Positions 1 to 7,036 of a stretch of 10,931 bases of DNA are shown one piece after another. Origin of the DNA: Methylotenera sp. GTDB lineage: Bacteria; Pseudomonadota; Gammaproteobacteria; Burkholderiales; Methylophilaceae. The position numbers were made by a program, and so were the translations under genes. Position 1 is the stretch's first letter, and the number at the start of each line of letters is the position of its first letter. Under the pieces are notes generated by a model. It worked only from the letters and a program-made list of their open reading frames with translations. It was not told where the DNA came from and did not search any database. The DNA lies in NCBI GenBank assembly GCA_027487055.1, contig JAIYEJ010000174.1:1-10931 (forward strand). Reading direction: 5' to 3'.

Positions 1-760
1 AAATGGGGTCAAGTTACGCGTGGTCGATGCGGGTGTGAATCGTGTTTTTGCGCCACATGCGAATTTAATTGATGCCAAAATCGCTCATGGCACAGCCAAT
101 TATTTAACAAATAAGGCGATGAGTGTTGTGCAATGTAAGCAAGCACTTACTGTTGGCGCGAGTATTGCTAGTAAAGAAATCGCATTGGGTTGTAATGTCA
201 TTGCATTTGGTGAAATGGGCATTGGCAACACCTCAAGCGCAAGTGCCTTAATGAGTGTTTTGTGCAAGCTGCCAGTTCAGCAGTGCGTTGGTCGCGGTAC
301 AGGTTTAGATGATGCCGGCGTGCTTAAAAAAACCGTGCTTCTTGCGCAAGCGATCTCGCATCATAATCTAAATAGAAATGATCCGATGAAAGTCCTTCAG
401 ACATTTGGTGGTTTTGAAATTGCGATGATGGCGGGCGCGATGTTAGGCGCAGCAGAGAAAAAAACCATATTATTAATCGATGGCTTTATTGCCAGTGCTT
501 CTTTGTTAGTGGCATCAAAATTACAACCAAGGATTTTAGATTATTGTATTTTTGCACATTGTTCAGATGAAAACGCGCATAAACAATTGCTCAATTATCT
601 GGGTGTAAAACCTTTGTTAGAGATGGGCTTACGCTTAGGTGAAGGCACGGGTGCAGCGCTTGCTTACCCATTATTAGCGGCAGCGGTTAATTTTTTAAAC
701 GAAATGGCTAGTTTTGAATCAGCAGGTGTTTCGGAGAAAATTGATGCGAAAAGAATTTGA
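1..760 (+). CDS. cobT: Nicotinate-nucleotide--dimethylbenzimidazole phosphoribosyltransferase CobT (5' end outside window)
   Basis: CobT transfers ribose phosphate from nicotinate mononucleotide to 5,6-dimethylbenzimidazole, giving alpha-ribazole 5'-phosphate, the activated lower ligand of B12. The frame is open from position 2 and enters mid-protein, reading NGVKLRVVDAGVNRVF, which is typical of the interior of the family. The family is about 350 residues; about 253 are visible, so roughly the first 100 are missing. The GEMGIGNTSSAS segment (about 200-230) and GEGTGAALAYPLL near the C-terminus match the two conserved glutamate regions; the second glutamate lies 38 residues from the end, as the catalytic Glu317 does in Salmonella CobT. 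The stop codon overlaps the cobS start by 17 bp, indicating one operon. BluB, encoded on the opposite strand nearby, would supply its substrate. Confidence 0.96.
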   Translation, partial: NGVKLRVVDAGVNRVFAPHANLIDAKIAHGTANYLTNKAMSVVQCKQALTVGASIASKEIALGCNVIAFGEMGIGNTSSASALMSVLCKLPVQQCVGRGTGLDDAGVLKKTVLLAQAISHHNLNRNDPMKVLQTFGGFEIAMMAGAMLGAAEKKTILLIDGFIASASLLVASKLQPRILDYCIFAHCSDENAHKQLLNYLGVKPLLEMGLRLGEGTGAALAYPLLAAAVNFLNEMASFESAGVSEKIDAKRI

Positions 761-1541
761 TTATTTTTTGCTCGCGCTTGGATTTTTTACGCGGGTTCCA
801 GTGCCAAGTGTTGATAATTTTAAAGAGTCTGATCTTAATCATTCTGCAAAGTATTTCCCACTTATTGGTGTTTTTGTGGGGTGCGTGGGGGCTGCTGGCT
901 TTTTAATTAGCGCACAATTTTTGCCACAATCTATTGCAGTATTAATCAGCATGGCGATGACAATTTATCTAACTGGTGCGTTTCACGAAGATGGTTTGGC
1001 AGATAGTGCAGATGGTTTGGGTGGTGGCTGGGATAAAGAGCGAATACTCACTATTATGCAAGATTCGCGTTTGGGCACGTATGGTGCAGCAGCTTTATTT
1101 TTAATGTTGTTTGCAAAGTTTCAAATATTAAATGCTACGCAAGGTGTTTTGATGCCAGTTGCGCTTGTGAGTGCACATGCGCTTAGCCGATTAAGCGCTA
1201 TCTGGATAATGCGTAGTTTAAGTTATGTAAAATTTAGTGGCAAATCAAAGCCATTGGCGGTAGAAATTAAAGGCGCTGATTTTGTTTTGGCTCACGTGTT
1301 TGGCTTAGCGCCATTATTCTTAGGCATTGTTGCTTTGATGGCACTGTATGCTTACACGCCCAAGTTAATTGCCGAACTATTATTATGTATTTTAATCCCT
1401 GTATTATTAAGTTGGCTTTGGTGGCGAAATAAAATTAAACATTGGTTGGGCGGATATACGGGGGACACTTTGGGCGCGATGCAGCAAATAACAGAACTTA
1501 GTTTTTATCTTGGTGTATTAGCGTGGAACTGGCGCCTATGA
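744..1541 (+). CDS. cobS: Adenosylcobinamide-GDP ribazoletransferase (cobalamin synthase) CobS
   Basis: CobS is the inner-membrane enzyme that joins adenosylcobinamide-GDP to alpha-ribazole (phosphate), completing the cobalamin nucleotide loop. The 265-residue product is close to the usual family length. Signature regions are visible: TRVPVP near residues 16-21, EDGLADSADGLGGG at about 82-95 (acidic metal-binding motif), DSRLGTYG at about 107-114, and GGYTGDTLGA near the C-terminus. Several hydrophobic segments fit a polytopic protein. The ATG at 744 was chosen because a GGAG sits at 732-735 and the protein then begins MRKEFDYFLLALGFFTRVP, as family members do; the frame stays open upstream to 714 but that extension lies inside cobT. 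It follows cobT with a 17-bp overlap and precedes cobC by 24 bp. Confidence 0.96.
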   Translation: MRKEFDYFLLALGFFTRVPVPSVDNFKESDLNHSAKYFPLIGVFVGCVGAAGFLISAQFLPQSIAVLISMAMTIYLTGAFHEDGLADSADGLGGGWDKERILTIMQDSRLGTYGAAALFLMLFAKFQILNATQGVLMPVALVSAHALSRLSAIWIMRSLSYVKFSGKSKPLAVEIKGADFVLAHVFGLAPLFLGIVALMALYAYTPKLIAELLLCILIPVLLSWLWWRNKIKHWLGGYTGDTLGAMQQITELSFYLGVLAWNWRL

Positions 1542-1565
1542 CATTAACACTGTGAGATTAAATCC

Positions 1566-2156
1566 ATGAGACTTACTTTGATTAGACATACCAGCTTGCA
1601 AATAAACCAAGGCGTTTGTTACGGGCAAACAGATGTTGACGTGGCTGCCAGCTTTGCACAAGAAGCGATTAAAACCAAAACCAAGCTAAACGATATATTA
1701 AGTAATCTGCAAGTTGATGCTGTGTTTACTAGCCCATTGCAGCGTTGTGTAAAGCTTGCGCATGCGCTGGCACTTGCCGAAATTAAGCATGATGATAGGC
1801 TAAAAGAATTGCATTTTGGCGAATGGGAAATGCAGGCTTGGGACGATATTCCAAGAGATATTTTTGATGTTTGGGCACAAAATTATGCTGAACTTGCGCC
1901 GCCTAATGGCGAGACTTTTAGCCAGTTACAACAGCGTGGTATTGCATTTTTAAATGATGTTTTAAGTCAGCATGCAAACGGCCATGTGGTGGTGGTGACG
2001 CACGGCGGCATGATACGCGCCTTGCTCGCCCATGTGCTCAATATGCAATTAAAAGGTTTGTTTAGATTTAATGTCGATTACGGCAGTATTACACAGCTAG
2101 ATTTTAGCGCTTTGCAAGCGGGTGGTGTACCTAAAATAGACTATGTTAATCGTTAG
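1566..2156 (+). CDS. cobC: Alpha-ribazole phosphatase CobC (histidine phosphatase family)
   Basis: CobC removes the 5'-phosphate from alpha-ribazole phosphate or from adenosylcobalamin phosphate, the last clean-up step of nucleotide-loop assembly. The 196-residue protein belongs to the phosphoglycerate mutase-like histidine phosphatases. It has the LIRHT motif with catalytic His8, a conserved arginine in SPLQR (Arg60), the ELHFGEWE segment with the presumed proton-donor Glu86, and VTHGG with His146. The YGQTDVDV segment soon after the first motif is common in CobC proteins. The specific assignment within this broad superfamily rests on its position 24 bp after cobS in the cobT-cobS-cobC series. 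The gene converges on the S4-domain gene with only 24 bp between stop codons and no evident terminator hairpin there. Confidence 0.93.
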   Translation: MRLTLIRHTSLQINQGVCYGQTDVDVAASFAQEAIKTKTKLNDILSNLQVDAVFTSPLQRCVKLAHALALAEIKHDDRLKELHFGEWEMQAWDDIPRDIFDVWAQNYAELAPPNGETFSQLQQRGIAFLNDVLSQHANGHVVVVTHGGMIRALLAHVLNMQLKGLFRFNVDYGSITQLDFSALQAGGVPKIDYVNR

Positions 2157-2180
2157 TCTGTAAATTGCCAGTGTTGCGCC

Positions 2181-2387
2181 TTAGCAAACTTTAATCGTGT
2201 GACCTAAACACTCGACGATTTGGCCACTGCGAATTTTAGCGGTTTTACGTAACTCAATTTCACCATCCACTGTCACAATGCCTTCCGCTACCATGGCTTT
2301 GCCTTGGCCGCCACTTTCGGCAATACCTTCTGTTTTAAGCAAGTCGCAAAGCGCGATGTATTCACCTTTAAGTTTAAATTCAATCAT
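2181..2387 (-). CDS. Small S4-domain RNA-binding protein (YbcJ-like)
   Basis: This 68-residue protein consists almost entirely of one S4-like RNA-binding fold. The pattern GGQGKAMVAEGIVTVDGEIELRK followed by a short basic strand and a hydrophobic end (QIVECLGHTIKV) matches the YbcJ group (Pfam S4_2). YbcJ of E. coli is reported as an RNA-binding protein; its biological role is unclear, so none is claimed here. The gene starts 9 bp after the cobU stop and is probably the last gene of the bluB operon. It has no known link to cobalamin, so its presence there may be simple co-transcription. Confidence 0.88.
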   Translation of the reverse strand: MIEFKLKGEYIALCDLLKTEGIAESGGQGKAMVAEGIVTVDGEIELRKTAKIRSGQIVECLGHTIKVC

Positions 2388-2396
2388 ATTTCTACC

Positions 2397-2954
2397 TTAA
2401 TCTTTTAGTTTAAGTGGTAAACCAGCAGCCACAAATGTCACTTTGTCTGCAATGGCGGCGATTGCTTGATTCAGTCTGCCTTGTTCATCTTGAAACTGGC
2501 GGTTAATTTCGCCAAGCGGCACTATGCCCATACCTACTTCGTTGCTCACCAAAATAATTTCATCTCCAATTGTTGCTAACAATGCCAGAAGCTTTTCACG
2601 TTCGTTTACCCAACTCACTCCCGTTGGCGGCGCACAATCAGGGCAAATACATTGCGCTAACCATAGTGTTAAACAATCAATAATAATACACTTTTCTGCC
2701 CGAGCGATTTTTGATGCACTGGAAGTTTTAATGGTATTAGCTTGCAGGGCATCGCTTAGGAAGTGTGGAGATTCGACCAACCTCCAATGCTTTGGACGAC
2801 GGGCTTGGTGATGCGCAACACGCTGCCTAAACTCATCGTCATATACCTGTGCGGTAGCGATATAAGTGACTGGCAACTCGTGACTAGAAGCCATTTTTTC
2901 TGCAAACGCGCTTTTGCCACTGCGCGCACCGCCCAAAATTAAATGAATGCTCAT
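2397..2954 (-). CDS. cobU: Bifunctional adenosylcobinamide kinase / adenosylcobinamide-phosphate guanylyltransferase CobU
   Basis: CobU phosphorylates adenosylcobinamide and then transfers GMP from GTP, giving adenosylcobinamide-GDP, the corrinoid substrate of CobS. The 185-residue protein opens with a P-loop, GGARSGKS at residues 8-15. The YIATAQVYDDEFRQRV segment and the following HH pair (48-49, where family members carry the guanylylated histidine) fit CobU. A Walker-B-like CIIIDCLTLWLA stretch and EVGMGIVP...GRLNQ complete the family pattern. I chose the ATG at 2954 because it overlaps the stop of the preceding gene as ATGA, which implies translational coupling, and because the P-loop then sits at the usual distance from the N-terminus. 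An in-frame ATG at 2972 would add six residues; a GGAG lies at about 2969-2972. Confidence 0.95.
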   Translation of the reverse strand: MSIHLILGGARSGKSAFAEKMASSHELPVTYIATAQVYDDEFRQRVAHHQARRPKHWRLVESPHFLSDALQANTIKTSSASKIARAEKCIIIDCLTLWLAQCICPDCAPPTGVSWVNEREKLLALLATIGDEIILVSNEVGMGIVPLGEINRQFQDEQGRLNQAIAAIADKVTFVAAGLPLKLKD

Positions 2955-3748
2955 ATTTGTTTTTGGCTCCATTGTTGAATAATCGCCTGCAATTGCGGCA
3001 AGCCATGCGTGAATACAGAAGGCCCTGGTTGCAGAATATCAACGGATTTTATCTCAAATAGCATATTATTTTTTACAGCTGGCATGTCGCACCAGCCTGC
3101 ACGCGCGTTCACGTGTTCTGGCTGAAACTTTTTACCGCACCATGAGCCAATAATAATGTCTGGCATCCTCGCCAATACTTGCTCAGGCGTGACCACGCGC
3201 TGACCTGCGCTATGAAACTGCCTTAACTCTGGAAAACAATCTTCCCCGCCAGCAATGCTAATCAGCTCAGCCGCCCAGCGGATGCTGCACATCATGGGTT
3301 CATCCCATTCTTCAAAATAAACAATCGGCCTGCGAGGTAATACGGACGTGGACTGCAGGGCCGCGTTTATTTGAGTTTGAAACGTGTCAATTAAAGCATT
3401 TGCTTTTTTTTCTGCGCCCACTAAGCGGCCAACGCAGGCAATCATGCGCAAAATATCGTCTACACTGCGCTGGTTAAAAACGTGTACCTCAACGCCTGCT
3501 TTAATGAGTTCTGCTGCAATGTTGGCCTGCAAGTTAGAAAAACCAAGGACTAAATCGGGCTTTAAATCTAAAATTTTGTTTATTTTAGCAGTGGTAAAAG
3601 CCGATACTTTAGGCTTTTCTTTGCGCGCAATGGCAGGCCGCGTGGTGTAACCAGAAATGCCCACAATACGGTCTTGCTCACCCAATAAATATAGCACCTC
3701 TAACGTTTCGGTGGTCAGGCAAACAATACGCTCTGGCAAGGTATTCAT
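2951..3748 (-). CDS. btuF: BtuF-like cobalamin-binding protein (periplasmic-binding fold) without a visible signal peptide
   Basis: This 265-residue protein has the two-lobed substrate-binding fold of the BtuF/FhuD/FepB class. The N-terminus PERIVCLTTETLEVLYLLGEQDRIVGIS, the KINKILDLKPDLVLGF segment and the second-lobe VYFEEWDEPMM and DIIIGSWCGKKF regions are typical of cobalamin-binding members found in cob clusters. The start at 3748 lies 2 bp after the bluB stop; upstream in-frame codons lie inside bluB and encode a basic, non-hydrophobic stretch. From either start there is no hydrophobic signal sequence and no lipobox. The gene therefore appears to encode a cytoplasmic protein, or one exported by an unrecognised route. 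No BtuC or BtuD gene is in the window. The symbol reflects family resemblance; the function in uptake is uncertain. Confidence 0.8.
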   Translation of the reverse strand: MNTLPERIVCLTTETLEVLYLLGEQDRIVGISGYTTRPAIARKEKPKVSAFTTAKINKILDLKPDLVLGFSNLQANIAAELIKAGVEVHVFNQRSVDDILRMIACVGRLVGAEKKANALIDTFQTQINAALQSTSVLPRRPIVYFEEWDEPMMCSIRWAAELISIAGGEDCFPELRQFHSAGQRVVTPEQVLARMPDIIIGSWCGKKFQPEHVNARAGWCDMPAVKNNMLFEIKSVDILQPGPSVFTHGLPQLQAIIQQWSQKQI

Positions 3749-3750
3749 GG

Positions 3751-4422
3751 TTATTTTGTTACGTCTTGCCAGCCGTTTTCCATCAGCATATCCACCAATG
3801 GTTTTTCCGTCGCCCAGCCTTCTTCTACTAGCATGGGTTCTTTGTAAAAAGTGTTGACGTAGCCCAAACATAAAATGGCAATAGGCTTGGCGCCGGCAGG
3901 CATGTTAAGGAGTTCGGCGAGTTTATTAGGGTCAAACAGAGAAACCCAACCCATGCCAATGCCCTCAGCGCGTGCTGCTAGCCACAGGTTTTGAATCGCA
4001 CAGCTGACAGACGCCATGTCCATCTCTGGCAGGGTTCGGCGTCCAAAAATATGCTTTTCTCTGTCGTCGCACAAAGTTGCAATCAACACTTCGCCGCAAT
4101 CTAAAATACCCTCTACTTTTAAGCGCATAAATTCTGCCATGCGCGCAGTGGTTTGAAACTCCCCAATCGCTTGCGCAGTTTTGATTCGCTCTTGATTTAC
4201 CTGCGCGTGGATTTTTTTGCGTAAATTGGCATCACTAATTCGAATAAAGCGCCAAGGTTGCATTAAGCCCACACTGGGCGCGTGATGCGCGGCATGCAGT
4301 AACTTGGTGAGTAATTCTGGCGCGATTGGTGAAGGTAAAAAGTGGCGCATATCACGCCGCTCCGCAATCACTTTATAAATTGCGGCTTGCTCTTCAGGGC
4401 TATATGCGTGACCATTTTTCAT
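3751..4422 (-). CDS. bluB: 5,6-dimethylbenzimidazole synthase BluB
   Basis: BluB uses oxygen to cleave reduced flavin mononucleotide, producing 5,6-dimethylbenzimidazole, the lower ligand that CobT activates. The 223-residue protein is a nitroreductase-fold enzyme with BluB-specific features: ERRDMRHF (residues 21-28), HHAPSVGLMQPWRFI (46-60), MDMASVSCAIQNLWLAARAEGIGMGWVSLF (134-163) and CLGYV. Asp24 and Ser161 lie where the conserved catalytic aspartate and serine occur in characterised BluB. The N-terminal YSPEEQAAIYKVIAERRD fits the family, supporting the start at 4422. No clear Shine-Dalgarno precedes it; instead an intrinsic-terminator-like hairpin ends only about 14 nt upstream. The gene leads a tight minus-strand series with the BtuF-like gene, cobU and the S4 gene. 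Confidence 0.95.
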   Translation of the reverse strand: MKNGHAYSPEEQAAIYKVIAERRDMRHFLPSPIAPELLTKLLHAAHHAPSVGLMQPWRFIRISDANLRKKIHAQVNQERIKTAQAIGEFQTTARMAEFMRLKVEGILDCGEVLIATLCDDREKHIFGRRTLPEMDMASVSCAIQNLWLAARAEGIGMGWVSLFDPNKLAELLNMPAGAKPIAILCLGYVNTFYKEPMLVEEGWATEKPLVDMLMENGWQDVTK

Positions 4423-4436
4423 ATTAAGTGTGAAAA

Positions 4437-4460
4437 AAAGCCGCTTTAATAAGCGGCTTT
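4437..4460 (-). terminator. Intrinsic terminator after the BtuM-like gene
   Basis: AAAGCCGCTT and AAGCGGCTTT form a perfect 10-bp stem with a 4-nt loop. Read on the minus strand the stem is followed by a run of seven T (from 4437 down to 4431), so it should terminate transcripts from the BtuM-like gene, whose stop is 17 bp upstream. It lies immediately before bluB, which would then need its own promoter or read-through. Confidence 0.88.
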
Positions 4461-4477
4461 CAATTTAAATAAAGCGA

Positions 4478-5050
4478 TTAAGCTTTTACAACTGGTAATG
4501 CGTTTATATTGCGATAAATCATGGCGCATAGCCAAATCATCGCAAAGTACATCGCTGCAAAGCCCATCCAGCTTGGTAAGTATTCCCAGCCATGTTGCAT
4601 CGATTCAACCAAACCATTGGCAGGAAAGCGCCCAGAAAATAAATAATACGTTTGCGTAGAAATCACAAATGCTACCAATGAAGTACTTGCCGTTACCAGT
4701 GCAAAAGGCAATGCCTTGAACGCATCGGTTTGTTGGCTTAACCACACACCACCCAACCACATTGCCGCATAGCTTGGAATTAAGCCCCAATAGCCATTGG
4801 TTAAGCAAAAGCCTTGAACTGGGTCTAAGGCCGCCGCGCCAAAATCAATGACACTGGCGAGAACAAAAAAGACCAAAAACCAAGCAACACGACGCAATAA
4901 CAAACCACCCATTAAAAACACTGCTAAACTGGCATCCGGCAAAGCCACTTGGGTCAGCACATGGCTACCGCGTGTGAGCAACATAAAAAAAGCCAGGACC
5001 GCTACGCATGCATAGGCCTTATTCAATACCGATTTAACATTTAATACCAT
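4478..5050 (-). CDS. btuM: BtuM-like predicted inner-membrane cobalamin transporter
   Basis: This is a 190-residue, very hydrophobic protein with about six predicted membrane segments (roughly residues 12-26, 37-52, 55-72, 88-104, 112-132 and 155-176), a size and layout like ECF-type substrate-binding S-components. Its place between btuB and bluB matches BtuM, a family predicted from B12-linked gene context. From memory, BtuM of Thiobacillus denitrificans binds cobalamin through a conserved cysteine near residue 80; here Cys82 lies in DPVQGFCLTNGYWGLIP, a soluble-looking stretch between helices. A GGGAG Shine-Dalgarno is at 5058-5062, 7 nt before the ATG. A TGATATAAT extended -10 box lies 40 bp upstream, and a terminator follows the gene, so it seems to be a single-gene unit. 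The family call rests on context, length and this cysteine, not on alignment. Confidence 0.72.
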   Translation of the reverse strand: MVLNVKSVLNKAYACVAVLAFFMLLTRGSHVLTQVALPDASLAVFLMGGLLLRRVAWFLVFFVLASVIDFGAAALDPVQGFCLTNGYWGLIPSYAAMWLGGVWLSQQTDAFKALPFALVTASTSLVAFVISTQTYYLFSGRFPANGLVESMQHGWEYLPSWMGFAAMYFAMIWLCAMIYRNINALPVVKA

Positions 5051-5089
5051 TACTATTCTCCCAATCTTAATACTGCCATTATTAATTAA

Positions 5090-5098
5090 ATTATATCA
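5090..5098 (-). promoter_or_regulatory. Extended -10 promoter element for the BtuM-like gene
   Basis: On the minus strand the sequence reads TGATATAAT, a perfect extended -10 (TG-n-TATAAT). No convincing -35 was seen, which is acceptable for extended -10 promoters. The start of transcription would be near 5083, about 33 nt before the ATG at 5050. Confidence 0.55.
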
Positions 5099-5105
5099 CT
5101 TGAAA

Positions 5106-5161
5106 TGCCAAGAAACTTTGTGTTTCGCTTTAGTGCGTTTTTTACATTATTTTTCTTGGCA
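5106..5161. repeat. 10-bp inverted repeat between btuB and the BtuM-like gene
   Basis: TGCCAAGAAA (5106-5115) and TTTCTTGGCA (5152-5161) are perfect reverse complements separated by 36 nt. The repeat starts 8 bp after the btuB stop. The enclosed segment contains a smaller GAAAC/GTTTC pairing on the minus strand. It may act as a weak terminator or 3'-end structure for btuB; there is no clean T-run on the minus-strand side, so this role is inference. Confidence 0.5.
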
Positions 5162-5168
5162 ATCACAT

Positions 5169-7022
5169 TTAGTTAGAATCCCACCGCACATTCACAAACA
5201 AATTGGATCCGGGTGTGTTGTAAATAAAGCCTGTGGTATTCGGATTGCCATCAAACGCTAATGCATAGTCTTTATCAAACACGTTATTGAGTCTAGCTTG
5301 CAGTTTCCACTGGGGGTTAATCTTGTATTCTGAAGTGAGGTTAAGAATAGTATACCCAGCTAATGGTAAGTTATTGGCGACTTCATTGTAGCGTTTTGAA
5401 GCGCTGAGCATCTCCAAACCAAAGCGCCAGTCTTCCATTTGATAGGCCACATTCCCTTTTGCGTGCCTGTTTGCTCTGCGAACTAATAGGTTATCTGTGT
5501 CATCATTTCTGGGCGATTGTATATCTACGCTACCTGCAAAGTTCCAATGATTAAGTTGATGGTTAGCGGCCAAGGTTAAGCCTTTCAAAGTTGCTTTATT
5601 GGCGTTAAATGGAACAAAATTAGCATCTAAGGCAATTAAATTGCGCACTTTGTTTTCATATATCGTAACACTTGCTTGCGTTGTTTTATCTTGAAAACGT
5701 AAACTGGCTTCAATGTTATCGGATTTTTCTGGCACTAAGTTCGGGTTGCTCGTTGGAAACCCAAAAGAATCTGGAAAAAATAAGTCATTAAAACTCGGCG
5801 CTTTAAATGCAGATCCATAACTAGCTGTAGCGCGCCAACCTTGCCCAAAGTTATAGCCATAGCCCAAACCACCAGTGAACTGATTACCAAAGCTAGAATT
5901 GTGATCTTCTCTGATACTCGCATGTAATGTGTGTGATTGCATATTAGCAAGGTAGCTTGCAACAAAGCCTTCATTAGTGCGTTTGGTTTTGTTGTATTGC
6001 GTATTCGAACGCACCTTTTCTTCTAATCTATCGTACATTAAAGTGAGGGTACCAATAGGCAAGGTAATATCATTCTGCCAATTGAGCTGATTTTGCTTGG
6101 TGTCAAAACGGTCAAAATTAGGTGCAGCAAACTCATCAAAGCTTTTTAGTTCATCTTTGCTAAAACCTATTTTTAAAGTAGATAACCAAGCATCAGTAAA
6201 TTTGTTTTTGCTAAATAATGAGGCTGCTTGCTGATTGATATCTGCTTTTGAGTCAAAATTGGTGAGGTTAAAGCGGTTATCAAAGTAGGTAGTGCCATCA
6301 CTATTTAAAAAATTAAGCCCAATTTCATGCCCTGCAACGATTTCATGGCTAATACTTAAATTAACAGAGGTATTGCGATAGCCATCATCATCTTTAAGGT
6401 TGGCTCTATTGGTTTTTAATGCTGAAAATCCATCGGTATCTTGTGTGCCTAAATTAATTGCCAATTTTGTGTTATTAAATTTCCCGCTAAAACCCACATT
6501 AGCAATTTTTGTGTTGTAAGTACCATAGCCTGCATTTGCATAATAGCTTGGTGTTGCATTCCCTTTTTTGGTGAAAATTTGAATTACACCGCCAATCGCA
6601 TCTTGACCGTACAAACTAGTTGCAGGGCCTCGTACTATTTCAATACGGTCAATTTGATTAAGTGGAATATTCTCAATAGTAGTTGTGCCTGTAGTAGATG
6701 ATTGGCTGCGTAAGCCATCTACTAATAGCAATACATGACTTGAGTTGGTGCCACGAATAAAAATGTTGGTAGCCTTACCTGCACCGCCATTATTACTAAT
6801 TTCAATCCCAGCTTGCAGTTGTAGCAGCTCTGCCAAAGTTGTTTGGCCACTGCGCTCAATGGTTTCTGCATCCACCACTGTTACATCAGCAACGAGTGAC
6901 TCCCTTGGCTGAGGTGTACGTGTAGCAGTGACCACCACATCATCAAGGTTAATATCTTCTGCTGCAAATAGAATAGACGAAAAAGCCAGCGCTACCACGC
7001 TAGCGATAATAGATTTTTTCAT
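5169..7022 (-). CDS. btuB: TonB-dependent outer-membrane cobalamin receptor BtuB
   Basis: BtuB takes cobalamin or related corrinoids across the outer membrane using energy from TonB. The 617-residue protein starts with a signal peptide (MKKSIIASVVALAFSSILFA, cleavage likely before AEDIN), followed by a Ton box, DDVVVTATR, much like that of E. coli BtuB. The plug domain is clear: GQTTLAELLQLQAGIEISNNGG, NIFIRGTNSSHVLLLVDGLR and NQIDRIEIVRGPATSLYGQDAIGGVIQIFTKK. The rest is a beta-barrel with alternating strands, including GSAFKAPSFNDLFFP and a late LNNVFDKDYA motif. I chose the ATG at 7022 because it begins the signal peptide and has AAGGGA about 6-9 nt upstream; the open frame back to 7055 adds 11 unlikely residues. 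The chain ends RWDSN, not the usual terminal aromatic. A cobalamin riboswitch in the leader predicts repression when B12 is plentiful. Confidence 0.95.
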   Translation of the reverse strand: MKKSIIASVVALAFSSILFAAEDINLDDVVVTATRTPQPRESLVADVTVVDAETIERSGQTTLAELLQLQAGIEISNNGGAGKATNIFIRGTNSSHVLLLVDGLRSQSSTTGTTTIENIPLNQIDRIEIVRGPATSLYGQDAIGGVIQIFTKKGNATPSYYANAGYGTYNTKIANVGFSGKFNNTKLAINLGTQDTDGFSALKTNRANLKDDDGYRNTSVNLSISHEIVAGHEIGLNFLNSDGTTYFDNRFNLTNFDSKADINQQAASLFSKNKFTDAWLSTLKIGFSKDELKSFDEFAAPNFDRFDTKQNQLNWQNDITLPIGTLTLMYDRLEEKVRSNTQYNKTKRTNEGFVASYLANMQSHTLHASIREDHNSSFGNQFTGGLGYGYNFGQGWRATASYGSAFKAPSFNDLFFPDSFGFPTSNPNLVPEKSDNIEASLRFQDKTTQASVTIYENKVRNLIALDANFVPFNANKATLKGLTLAANHQLNHWNFAGSVDIQSPRNDDTDNLLVRRANRHAKGNVAYQMEDWRFGLEMLSASKRYNEVANNLPLAGYTILNLTSEYKINPQWKLQARLNNVFDKDYALAFDGNPNTTGFIYNTPGSNLFVNVRWDSN

Positions 7023-7036
7023 TATTATTTCCCTTA

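Noticed and set aside
2524..2811. A 95-codon plus-strand frame
   Set aside because: It is antisense to cobU, which has strong family motifs; the product has no recognisable features.
3749..3871. N-terminal extension of the BtuF-like protein to 3871
   Set aside because: It lies wholly within bluB, is rich in arginine with no signal-peptide character, and the start at 3748 begins with the family-like PERIV segment.
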